Source of the DNA: Tanypteryx hageni
Lineage: Eukaryota; Arthropoda; Insecta; Odonata; Petaluridae
DNA: 64,000 nt
Assembly: GCA_028673005.1 (NCBI GenBank)
Contig: CM054118.1
Span: 63,545,401 to 63,609,400, forward strand
Reading direction: 5' to 3'
Shown: positions 34,308 to 44,492 of the stretch, piece by piece
Position numbering within the stretch: the first letter of the stretch is position 1
How the letters are laid out: each line of letters opens with the position of its first letter
The notes under the pieces: generated by a model
What the model was told of the DNA's origin: nothing
Seen by the model: only the letters and a program-made list of their open reading frames with translations
Database searches by the model: none
Position numbers and translations under genes: made by a program

Positions 34308-34638
34308 ATGGGAGGACCGTAGATTGCACTCAAGGTTGAAACTTCTAGAGAAGTATAGGTCAGAATGTCTAAAAGAGGAGGTAGTGGGAATAATTGTGGC
34401 ACCGACGTATATAGGTAGAAATGATCGAGACGATAAAATACGTGAGATCGATTGTAGGACGGAGCGTTATCTAGGCTCGTTCTTTCCGAGGACAATAAGA
34501 GATCACAATAGGAAATTTCGAATTGCGTTAGACAATCTTTAGGTAGGATTTGGTGCATTGCACCCCCTGCCACCCACCAACTTGGTGAATTGCAGGGTAA
34601 CTTGTAGATGTAGATGTAGATGTAGATGTAGATGTATG
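34308..34638 (+). mobile_element. LINE-C: short 5'-truncated LINE 3' end
   Basis: The last 230 bases of an ORF2 like that of LINE-A (EDRRLHSRLKLLEKYRSECL onward, ending RKFRIALDNL at a stop at 34540-34542). Then come the 3' UTR with TGCATTGCACCCCCTGCC and a GTAGAT tandem tail (about 34603-34637). It carries the intact version of the site where the hAT hit LINE-A, giving an empty-site comparison. It lies inside the hAT. Confidence 0.85.
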
Positions 34639-34976
34639 GAAGTTAAGGATCTGGAAATTGATTCCCTTAAAATTATCCATGGTCGCGTACCCCCAGAGGT
34701 ACGCGTGCCCCAGTTTGAATACCGCTGGTCTAAAAAACGAGGTTGTAGGAATAATTACCAACGTATATAGGTAGAAACGACCGCGACGATAAGATACGTG
34801 AGATCGATTGTAGGACGGAGCGTTATCTAGGCTCGTTCTTTCCGAGGACAATACGAGATCACACTAGAAAAATTCAACCTGCGATAGACAATCTTTAGGT
34901 AGGTTTTGGTTCATTGCACCCCCTGTCACCCACCAATTAGGTGAATTGCAGGGTAACATGTAGATGTAGATTATCG

Positions 34977-36020
34977 AACTCGGCTTGAGCATAAACGGGT
35001 GAACATATGTGTTATTTTCTTTTCCACTCGACTACACTTCAGCAATCAATCAGTCAATCAATCGATCCATGCATATTAGCGTATAAACAGTAAAATTTAT
35101 TAAATTAGTTTATTTTAAAAAAAATACATGCAAAATATAATGTCAGAGAGATATTTTGACATTGCTTTTAGTATTTTAAACCTGATAATGCTTTATTAAT
35201 TTGTTTTCCAATTTTTCTCAGTCATCGATAAACTATGAATTACAAATGGTATTTCCTCCGTACGGGTAAAACGGAGAGTGTCTGAATGAATGGCCTGGAA
35301 CGAACGAAATCGGCCGCCTCTTGATTTTTGCTCGGTCCAGTCACGGTGTACGTGCAAGTCTGCCAGTGTGGAGCTAAATTCGTTCTCGTCCCAAAACCGT
35401 ACAGTTTTCTGAACTCGTAGTGTGTTGCATAAAGTCACAATGTTGAAATACTGTTCAATCAGATCGGATATTATAAAACTATTTTCGACGCTGTTTTGAA
35501 ATTTAAACAATAAATTGGTTGCGATGAATAATACGACGGTAACGAAAATAAACAAATTATCGACATATTCACGAAATTTCGACGCTGTTTCGGAAGAAAT
35601 ACTCGATTCGCATATTTTAAGGTGATGACGAAACGAAATCTCGAGAAAAGCCCTGGGTTCGACTCCAAGGAAGACATCCATTTCCCATAAAAATAACACG
35701 TAAATATCGACCTTTCGTCGTGTAGACATTTATTCTGAGACTAAAATTAGAAAGGATTAACATACGATCTGCGGATCTGAACCATTTTGAAGAAATATTA
35801 TATAATTTCTTATTCTGACCATCTTTTTACGCCTACAGTTCAAAATATCCGTAAGGAGGATCCAGAGTCAAACCTTCCTATAATTTCTAATTTAACGTCA
35901 AGCGATAACACCTCTTTCATTCGTTTTTATTTTTAGTTATATCGCTCCCTTGAGCACTTGTCTTCATTTTAGGAACCATACTTATACGGTAAAAAGAAGT
36001 AAACCTATACTCCAAAGATA
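34977..36020. other. Non-coding region, part of a dispersed repeat
   Basis: A 177-codon minus-strand frame (35196-35729) has no recognisable domain. Its 5' third overlaps a repeat shared with 37640-37740, so I do not call it a gene. The shared part contains TTCGACTCCA and ATAACACGTAAA. Confidence 0.4.
35600..35720 (+). repeat. Dispersed repeat with pol III B-box-like core, copy 1
   Basis: Contains GGGTTCGACTCCAAGGA, close to the tRNA B box, followed by TTTCCC and ATAACACGTAAA. A homologous copy is at about 37640-37740. It could be a tRNA-derived SINE; no clear A box was found. Confidence 0.45.
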
Positions 36021-36465
36021 GAATACACAGATTTCAAGGGCGTTCTTTATGGGAAATACGTACAAAACGGCATCGAAAGATTCTTGAATTTTCATACCCG
36101 AAATTAAAGTCGTAATTATGTGGCCTCAGGGACTGTTTTGTGGCAAATGTAGTCCTCTATCCGTATATTTTTAAAAATATATAGCTTACAGATCATATAA
36201 GAGCTAGAAATAGAGATATATGGTATTTAATTGTTGCTTGGCGAGAGAACCGTCTTAGCGATCCATGTAAACAAACCATGCGATGTTTTGCTCGGGATTT
36301 TCTCGAATTCTTATCTCCGAAACTATAATTCGTAATTATGTGCTCTCGCGGACTTTTTTGTGAAAAATGAAGTGCTCTACCCGAATAAATTTATTAATTT
36401 ATACCTTACAGGTCATATAAGTGCTAGGGGAAGAAATTTATGGTTTTTAATGGGGGTCCGCCTCG
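36021..36465. repeat. Dispersed R1 repeat, two tandem-like copies
   Basis: 36021-36250 matches 22396-22555 closely and continues into the part seen at 24235-24360 (CATATAAGAGCTAG). 36290-36465 is a second, more divergent copy in the same orientation (AATTATGTGCTCTCGCGGAC, then CATATAAGTGCTAGG). Confidence 0.6.
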
Positions 36466-36481
36466 GTAAACACGTACCGAC

Positions 36482-36497
36482 TTACCCGTACGGGTAA
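36482..36497. other. 16-bp perfect palindrome
   Basis: TTACCCGTACGGGTAA. A related CCGTACGGGTAAAAC occurs at about 35259. Function unknown. Confidence 0.5.
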
Positions 36498-39400
36498 AAC
36501 TGGGAAGAAAACCGAAAGTGTGGTGAAGACCTCGGTGTACGGGTTAAACTAAAAAAAACCGAGTGCAGAGCTCCATTTTCTCGCAGGGCAGTATGGGCAG
36601 GAAGAGCCCTTGAACCCTCCTCCTTTATGAGTCTCACGAGGTCAAGTGAAAAATCTCGGCGAGAGAGTTTTCCCCCTCGGGACTTCAGGAGGATACAGCT
36701 GTTCAGAATCGTCAGTTGCTTGTGGTGAAAGAATAGCTTTTTAGTCCAGTTGCCACTGCAGCCGCACAATTCAGAGGTTTGAGCACGACTAACGTAAGCT
36801 GTGTCGCATAATGCGTTTCTGTGGACTTGGAACTGCCCGCCAAGTCTCGAAAGACCGCTAGCGCAGGAATACGCACTACTCGAAAATACATATATACAGG
36901 TACTTTCTCCGACCATATGATCGAGGAGTACAAGAATTTCTCATCTTTGGGAAGGAAGGTTTTTGGGAATAACCAGCAATAAACCCACCCTACCGTTCCT
37001 ATTTATTGCCTCCCTGAACGAAAAGCTCGTTCAATGTGTCAGGGTACACGTACATAGGATGTTTCGTTCCGAAACGTAAAAATGCCGAACTCAAATCTTG
37101 GATTTATTCTGATATGACGCTCGCAATTCTCAAGATTATTTTACATTCCACCGCCACCCTCCGGCCCACAAAAATCCGCATGCATCGTCCAGTTCTCAAG
37201 CAGCTGAACAGTGTCGATCAGACCTCCCAAACAGCAGACATATTTGAACGACGCCGATTAGTACGTAGTGATTACTCATGAATAAAGGCATTACTAATTC
37301 TATGAGAACATGCATTTGTAGTACCGTGTTTTATCTCGCAAGCAAAAAAAATCCAATTCCGATTTTGAATTCGCGTAAAGAGTGACTCAGTCTGATAAAT
37401 CAAGGAAGGAGCTTCCAATGGAAAGGCCTCACTAGCAAAAGCTACGAAATAAGTCAAAATATATGTTGGTGTTTGTGTTATGAGTGTGTAAGAGAATCAA
37501 AATGCAGAGGGAAGAAAGAGGACACATTTGCTGCGTAGCCGTGCCCTTTTGGGAATCGGACAGAATGTCCCCACGCACCGAAGTAAATATTAGTTATTCC
37601 CTCTCACAATCAGATGAAGAAATTTGGCAGAAATACTTCAATCACGCATTTACGTTAATGACGATAAAAAGATCTCCGAAAAGGACCCGGATTCGACTCC
37701 AGGATATAATTTGTTTCCCGTAAGATAACACGTAAAACCGATTGTTCGACGTTCAGGCTTTCATTCTTTGGCAAATTAAAATTAGAAGAAGCTGACCATC
37801 AATCTTCGGACGGGGACTGCTTTAAAGACGAATGGTTCAAGTTTCTTATTCTCAATTTGAAATCGCTCAAATTTATTCTTTACATCACATATTTTGGAAA
37901 AAATCTTATGTAAATTATTGAAAACGTATTTTTAGTTTTCGCCCCCTACAATTATTCTCCTTGTCGAGATATTTCGTTATAAGAGAACTTTAAGTAAGTA
38001 AAAATTTCGAAAAAATATTTCGCCAAAAGGGAAATAAAAATGATTAAAATATGGAATCTCTTAAGAATTTTGCAACTGTTAGTTTGCTTAGAAAGAGGAA
38101 AAATTTGAACTCGTCCTCGTAGACTTGAAACAGGCATTCGGTCTCTTATAGAAATAAATACAAATTTATTTTAAATACGTAATTTTTAATTGCATTTATT
38201 TACATTCATACATTGGATTGGACTGTCTTCTATCACGCCCAAGCGGCATGTCAACATGTTGGAATTTAGCAATAATAACACCCATTGTTATCAAAGTGGC
38301 ATTACAGTATTTTTCCCGTTAAAACTTTGGATGAGTTGGTCTGGTCTTCTGAAGGGATTCTCAGAAAATGAAGTTATTGTAAAAACTAACACCAATTCTA
38401 TTATTGTCTTTGACTTTTCCGTCTTTAAGGTATTTTAAAACCACATCGAATCACCTCACCCTTCTCCTACTCTTCATCTCCGGCAGCATCTCTCGGTGAA
38501 ACTCTTAAAAATCCACCTTCTTCAGCTTCGTCCCCTCGGACCATGCCCACCCCGTCCTCCGTCGCTCTCTCCTACGCCTCATCCTCTCTCACCGGTTCCG
38601 CGTCGTCCTCAACTTCAGCGATGATGATGATAATAGTAATAATAATTCAAACTCAAAATTTAATTCACAAAATTCGGGTATTACAAATATAGCGAAATTG
38701 CAATATGCCATTAATACAAATTACATGAATTGAAATCCTTATAATTTAATAATAAATTGTTTAAATTTAACAAATGAACTCTACAAGACCTTTTTGGTAG
38801 AACAGAATATTTAATGTAATACGATAAAATCAACAGACGAGGCCTAGACTTGGTGGAATCAGAGCCAACGAACGCTTTAATTGTTTTAAATCGGGTTCCT
38901 TCCACTCTAATTTCGCGAAGCACTTACTCATCCGCAAACATTCATCCTCTTCCGTTCCAAAAATCTTACATATAGCTGATAGGTTTCACATTTGCCAGTA
39001 CTAAAAAAGGAATTACGTCATTTAAAATATGAAAGAAAATTAGGAAACACAAAATTATGAAAATCTTATTTGTCCAGCACATGACAGAGTGATGAATATG
39101 ATAGCAATAGTAATTTAAAGCCGCTCTCGTCAACAGTGACCTCAAGAATAATTATCGGATATAACGCTCGTGGATAATTTTTAATTATTATGGATAATTT
39201 TTTATAGTGAAAAATACTTGGTATCGTTTCTCACATTGAAAAAACATTAAGTTATTATTTGTTGCCGTTAAAATTACCATTGGCACCGTTGTCTATATTT
39301 ACGAGAAAGTTTGTTTACAAAATAAGATGCTAGATGGGAGTGAAATAAATTTTGTCGCAATTAAAATTACCCTTGGCAGAGTAGATGTCGCTATCAACAA

Positions 39401-39580
39401 TTAGAAAATCTGACTATAGCAACGAAAGCAAAGGTATCACTTGGCGTAGTACTTAACAAATTGAGACAAATAATCGAAGTGTCTCTCAAAAAGGCCATTT
39501 TATGGAAAAAATGTTTCAAACAGAACTTGTCGAAAATGATATTTTCTACAACTTTGACAATAACAAGTATTTACATAAAT
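36498..39580. other. Non-coding region with one repeat copy
   Basis: Frames are short and domain-free. A B-box repeat copy lies at about 37640-37740. A Ser/Pro-rich open stretch at about 38455-38620 on the plus strand is pyrimidine-rich and has no clear splice sites. The rest is AT-rich. Confidence 0.35.
37640..37740 (+). repeat. Dispersed repeat with pol III B-box-like core, copy 2
   Basis: CCCGGATTCGACTCCAGGAT is followed by GTTTCCC and ATAACACGTAAAA, matching the copy at 35600-35720. Confidence 0.45.
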
Positions 39581-39782
39581 CCTAATCACACACACACACA
39601 GACATAATCGAAAAAATAGTGACGTACTCAGGGAACCGAACTTCAAAACGTGTATTTACGTTTAAATCGCGAATTCGATTTTTTTTCACGAATACACCAC
39701 TTGATCCTATTCTGCAGAAAGCAATGATAACAATGACAGTGACGATATTTAAAACTTTCTTCGAGACCTTCAGACTACTTAC

Positions 39783-40137
39783 CGCTCGCATCTTTATCGG
39801 ATTTAATAGGTTTTCCTGAACGCCGGCTGGTGCACTCCTCTGCTGCCACGTCGACGTCGACCCCGGAAGGCGTTGTCCACGCGCACGCCTCCTCGTGCAA
39901 CTTTGACGCGAGCTCTTCGTCCTCCTGACGCAGTTGCTCTTCGAACAAACGATCTGCATCCTCCCTCATGACGCTTAGCCTCTCATCCTCAAGCTGTTCA
40001 ATCATTCTCTCCCCTGTCTTTCTTACATATTCCTCACAGAAATTATACAACCTCTCGTCATAAATCCTCGACTCTGTAGCGAACATCAATAATGCTTTTA
40101 TTAGGTCCATGTCTCTCTCCTCTGAATCTCTCTCCAT
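39783..40137 (-). CDS. Candidate first coding exon of an acidic coiled-coil protein
   Basis: 118 codons plus one base from an ATG at 40137 to a donor with perfect GTAAGT (39777-39782 on the plus strand). The product is acidic and helical: residues 1-85 (ERDMDLIKALLMFATESRIY, then RMIEQLEDERLSVMREDADR) look like a coiled coil, and the end is Ser/Lys-rich. GC content is well above the flanks. About 125-130 bases upstream on the minus strand is CATAAATAG, TATA-like, with TCATTATC some 25 bases further on as a possible initiator. I do not recognise the family. Further exons would lie to the left; none was identified. Confidence 0.35.
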
Positions 40138-40261
40138 TCCCCAAGTTTGAGTTTGATTGCCCAGTCAATTCGCCTCTCTTACAGCACAAATGGGTATCTC
40201 AGAGGTAGTGCAAATTCCCCGAGTGCCTCAGCGATAATGAGCGGATACCTCCGAGACGCGT

Positions 40262-40273
40262 CTATTTATGACT
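40262..40273 (-). promoter_or_regulatory. TATA-like box upstream of the acidic exon
   Basis: Minus-strand CATAAATAGACG. It suits the candidate exon at 39783-40137 but the string is short. Confidence 0.2.
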
Positions 40274-40407
40274 TTGGGAGTGGTATGTCGTCTAGAACAT
40301 CTGGCAACCTTTTTCCCTAGACCCAACCGTGTCCTAGCCTCTTCGGTTACTATCGGCAACCCTCGGTGACAGCCGATGTGAGCTTAAATCTTTCTGCTAT
40401 AGTTATA

Positions 40408-43115
40408 GGGGACATCCATTAATTTACGTCACGCTCTAGGTGGGGGATTGAAAATTTTGTGAGGGATCGTGACGAAGGGGGAATGTTTTTTTTTATTGGT
40501 TCAATGAAAAAATATTTAAAACATATTTGTTACTAAAATTTAATTTTGGAAAATTTTTAGTCTACTTCCTTATGGAAATATAGCCTTGTGTAATTTCAGT
40601 AAAGAAACATTTTGAAAATCCTTTTGAGATAAGGTAGTACAAGAAATAATTTTAAAATAAATCTAATTTAAATCGATTTTATTTGAGCAAAAGATAAAAA
40701 AATTATTTTTTCCAATGTACACCTTTCATACTTTTCAAATGAAGTAGTTTAATTCATGTAATCACAATGTCGCGTTTAGATCAGTTGAGGCCCTAAGGCG
40801 ATGTCGGATTTTGCGGCCCCTACTGCTACAAAACTTGTATTTTGTGTTCTCATGTGTCCAGGTCGAGTAATTACCTGTTAAAATCTACATTATATTGGTC
40901 TACTTTTATACAAAAAGAAAAGCTGCGATATTCCAAACATATGCAATATAAAAAATACATCGTTTTTGATTTATATTTTGTACAAACTTTTACTGTATAT
41001 TTTTTCCTGGCTACCAGATTTGACAAAGCATTTTTATTTACATAATTCTAAATTATTAATAATCTTACAATAATAAGCAGCAGTCCACTCATTATTTATC
41101 TATTATATATTTCTTAAATTACCTTCACGTTACGTTGGCAATTCAAACTTTCCGATGATAAACAGACTAGGGACTTTGCTGAGATCGCGTCGAGAGGGTG
41201 TGACTGATTAACATTTTGATTACACTGTAATTGTTGCAAATAGTATTGGGGGCCCTAGGCGCGCGCCTATGCGTAAACGCGCCACTGTGTAACTTTCTTG
41301 AATTTAAATAAAAATGATAAAAAATAAAAAACAGGTATAATTTGTGTACTGAACTGTACTAAAATAAAATCTCAATTCATTTTTGTGGGTAAAAATTAAC
41401 TTCTGTATTTCTTTATATGGAAGGGAGAGTGAGAAATCAGTGATATAATTTTAAGGGTCAACGAGGGTTTAAATTTTTGTGACGATATGTGAAGAGGGAG
41501 AGGGGGCTACAGAAAACGAATAGGAATAGCTTTTCACGATTTGAGTAAAACCCATAATGGTTTGAGTTTAAAATAGGCGATTGTATGGAGATTACGAGTT
41601 CGGAATATACATTATCCACCCACGTTACCCTTGAAAATTAGTCTCGACGATTTTAACTACACCTTAACCCAGTGGTTTCCAAATTGTGGAGCGCCCCTCC
41701 CACCCCCCCCCCCTGGGAAAGCGCGGTGGGTAGATCGGGGGGGTGCCCAAAACACGGTATGTATTTGTTCTCTAGCCATCCTAATCGTCAGACCTACGGT
41801 ATGCAACCGTCACATTTTAGCCCTCGAGTGGCTAGGACGTATCGGATGCGTCCATATTTTTCTTAAGGTGGTTGTATTAATTGCAGTTGTACACAAGTTC
41901 CGTAGATACTGTTTATGAACTGTGATTGAACATGATACAGAGATTATATTCATCACATAATATTTCTATTGCATTTATACACCCCGAATTTGATCGTAAC
42001 GTAGAAGCAGTAGTCCCAGGTTTTTTATTTGAGCTTTTTATAAATATCTGAAACGAATACAAAATTCGATTCATATCGATCAGTCAGAATTTCCGCCGAA
42101 CAACGAACTCTGGATCAAAATTTTAATTTGTTCAGAAAACTCTCTTCTAAGCAAAAATTACGACAAATTTTGCTGTGCATATAATATTTTCAATTTTAAA
42201 GGGAAAATTTGCACGTGTATGCGTATAATCTTCTATTCTTAATTTCCTTTTTCCTCGATGTCATTAGTACCACGCATTTACGAGAGACTATTTTCTCTTG
42301 TGGTTGCAGGGGAAATATGGCTTTTAAATAGAAAATGAATTTCGTCTCTCTCAAAACTACGATTATTTTTTGATGTGGCAGAGGCGTACCTGGGAGATTT
42401 GGCGCCTATGGCAAAATTTTAAGGAAACGCCTCATTTAAGTAGAATATGATTTTTCCTGCGTTTTAATAAAGAATAATAGTTTTTATTAACAATAACTTT
42501 GACATTTGAGTATTAAATTAATAATTATTGATGGGAAAATAAACTTGAGGCATTTTGTGCGGGATCGATTGGCGCCTTTTGCAAGCGGTGCCTATGGCAA
42601 ATGCCACCATCGCCATACCCTTGTAACAGCGGCCTCAGGAGACTGAAGACGCTTAGATTTTTTAACCAAATCAAAGGATCTGGCGGGCTTCTTTTTTTCC
42701 TTCTTTCATCAATGTCAAGTGGTGGAAATGCTTAAATCAGCCATTGCAAAAACCTGCGAGTGCCTTGAACTCATCATGAAGTTTATTGCAATAGATACAA
42801 CCGGGGCTGGATAAACCGAGTTAGTGTCAAAAGAATTTAAAAAATTAGGATTCTCTTTAAAGAATATGAGTCGTCAAAGTTATGACAGGAGGCTAGTGTG
42901 AGAGGCATAATGTTAGGACTTCAACTTGAGCGTATAGGAAAACAAAAATATATCAAAATATACACAGTTTAAAATATGATATTGGCTGGAGGTCGACTGC
43001 TGAAATATTAATATGATACTTCACAAGATGAATTTGCTTCAATTTCTCTCCCAATGTAGGGTCAAATGAATTTCGAATTTCCACTTCCTAATAAGTGATC
43101 AATTCCATAGTTATG
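40408..43115. other. Decayed transposon remnants in AT-rich sequence
   Basis: 40408-40490 (GGGGACATCCATTAATTTAC onward) resembles one end of an arthropod DNA element, and 41455-41520 resembles its inverted inner part. GGCCCTA/GGCGCGCGCC patches near 40785 and 41250 look like ends of another inserted element, without a matching duplication. At 41672 a hAT-like left end (CAGTGGTTTCCAAA) has no partner. At 42380-42625 GGCGCC-rich inverted patches suggest one more. No gene. Confidence 0.3.
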
Positions 43116-43123
43116 CCGAGAGC

Positions 43124-43429
43124 GAGGGTCGTCTTTATGGGGGGGCTGGGAGGACAGTCGCCCAGGGCCCCGAGCCCAAGGGGGTCCCGCAAGTGTGGGG
43201 CTCCGCGCTTGAAGTTAGCTTACGAAATATTCTTACTTACTAGAGGGGTACTAGTCTTAGTAAATAGACTTAACGAGCGTGGGACGTAAAAATTACTCTA
43301 GATATTTATTATAAGAAAGATATAATTTTTCTGAGTATGGGATAGAGGGATCCCCGTGGCTGCCGCCTCGCCATGGGCCCCGCAGCTGCCGCCTCTTCCT
43401 GGGACCCGCGGATCCTAGAGACGACCCTG
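43124..43429. mobile_element. hAT MITE, 306 bp
   Basis: The ends GAGGGTCGTC and GACGACCCTG are inverted repeats with one mismatch at the first base. The 8-bp duplication CCGAGAGC is perfect (43116-43123 and 43430-43437). The ends are GC-rich (GGGCCCC-type) and the centre AT-rich. No coding capacity. Confidence 0.87.
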
Positions 43430-43599
43430 CCGAGAGCCACCATTTAATTGTCACGGTCCAGTTCAATCAACTGCGGTCATTTTGTGCTGCTCCTTCCTGA
43501 ACTGCTGCGAACTAATATGACAAGTCCTACTACTCGAGAAATACTACAGATTATTCTTCCCTGACGCGGTAACACAGGCCAATAGAGGGTGTTTATTTA

Positions 43600-43660
43600 G
43601 AGTTTATGTTGGTGCAGTGACACCCCCTGCCAAACGCTTCTTGCGGCTTGCAGAGTATTC
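43600..43660 (+). repeat. LINE 3' UTR-like remnant
   Basis: TTGGTGCAGTGACACCCCCT followed by GCTTGCAGAGTATT parallels the 3' UTR order of LINE-A and LINE-C, but there is no GTAGAT tail. Confidence 0.35.
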
Positions 43661-44039
43661 CTTTAAATGTACTCCGGTATTTCGTACGGATGGCGTAATC
43701 GTCGAAAAAATATTAGACGCTCTACTTCACTGTTAATGAGCGCTCTGAAGTATCCATAATCTCGTTAGAAATTTTTGGTTAATAAACAGAGCAATGAGAG
43801 TCGCAGTGTTTGTCCAAAGACCGGTTTACACTACGCGAACTAATGCTCGTTCGTTCGCGAGCGTTTGGCCTTTGTCGTTTACACTGCAGAGAACATTCGC
43901 AATCGTTGATGATCGGTGTTCGGTTTTTTTTTATTAATTTAATAAAGAAGTTGCAAGTTGGTCGACTGACTACACATAGACTACATAATATTATCCAACA
44001 TATTATCCAACACATTAATTATCTATATAATACCCTGTA

Positions 44040-44492
44040 GCAGCAGCGGTTTGGGATCCATATCAGAGGGGACTCATAAAGGATTTAGAAAAAATACAGC
44101 GGCGAGCGGCTAGATTCGTGAAAAAGAATTACGATAAAAACAGAGCGTTACGTTACTCATTGATGAGTTGAGTTGGCCATCGTTGAAAGATCGTAGATTA
44201 CAGGCGAGACTTAATCTTCTAGATAAATATAGGTCGGAGATATTCGTAAATGAAATGAAGGATATTATTCGACAACCAACGTATATCGGACGGAGGGATA
44301 ATGAGGACAAGATTCGCGAAATAGATAGTAGGACGGAGAGGTATAAGGAGTCCTTTTTCCCTAGGACAATACGTGACCACAATAGATAACTGTGAATAAT
44401 AATTAGTTAGGAACTTGGTGCGCGGCACCCCCTGCCATCCACCGTCAAGGTGAATTGCAGGGTAATATGTAGATGTAGATGTAGGTAGGTCT
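44040..44492 (+). mobile_element. LINE-D: 5'-truncated LINE 3' end, diverged subfamily
   Basis: Encodes the last part of an ORF2 related to LINE-A and LINE-C: DLEKIQRRAARFVKKNY, then (after a small frame break near 44150) LKDRRLQARLNLLDKYRSE and SFFPRTIRDHNR, stop at 44387-44389. The 3' UTR has GCGGCACCCCCTGCC and TGAATTGCAGGGTAATATG, with a GTAGAT tail at 44468-44485. Sequence differs clearly from LINE-A and LINE-C, so it is a separate subfamily. 5' truncated, dead. Confidence 0.82.

Larger units (their letters stand above)
26432..34727 (-). mobile_element. ZBED-type hAT transposon, itself interrupted
   Basis: Terminal repeats: CAGTGGTCTTCAAACT at 26432 and, reading inward from 34727 on the other strand, CAGCGGTATTCAAACT. 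The 8-bp duplication GTCTAAAA is perfect (26424-26431 and 34728-34735), and the interrupted LINE-A sequence resumes right after it. The transposase runs on the minus strand. The present length of 8.3 kb includes LINE-B (27569-31031) and LINE-C (about 34308-34638) and the tRNA-like palindrome (33568-33801), so the original element was at most about 4.5 kb. Order of events: LINE-A, then this hAT, then LINE-B. Confidence 0.9.
25222..34976 (+). mobile_element. LINE-A: 5'-truncated CR1/L2-like LINE split by a hAT
   Basis: Two pieces of one retrotransposon, 25222-26431 and 34736-34976, separated by the hAT at 26432-34727. The left piece is RT sequence nearly identical in its first 100 bases to the end of LINE-B. 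The right piece continues the same sequence after the duplicated GTCTAAAA, encodes the C-terminal SFFPRTIRDH-type segment out of frame, and ends in a 3' UTR with CACCCCCTG and a short GTAGAT repeat tail near 34963-34975. Tandem-repeat tails rather than poly(A) are known in CR1/L2-type elements. The 5' truncation is inside ORF2. Frameshifts and stops throughout show it is dead. Confidence 0.85.

Noticed and set aside
35196..35729. 177-codon minus-strand frame with a hydrophobic segment
   Set aside because: It partly lies in a dispersed repeat also present at 37.6 kb and has no recognisable domain or splice context.
38455..38620. Ser/Pro-rich possible exon
   Set aside because: Pyrimidine-rich, no convincing acceptor and donor pair, and it runs into GATGAT/AATAAT repeats.
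40775..41290. A second bounded element between CAGTTGAGGCCC and CGCGCCACTG
   Set aside because: The ends pair weakly and the flanking 8-mers differ; reported only as a remnant.
41672..41690. hAT left end CAGTGGTTTCCAAA
   Set aside because: No partner end or repeated CCTTAACC flank was found in the window.
42380..42625. A bounded hAT MITE with GGCGCC-rich ends
   Set aside because: Inverted similarity is visible, but the 8-bp flanks do not match for any end position I tried.
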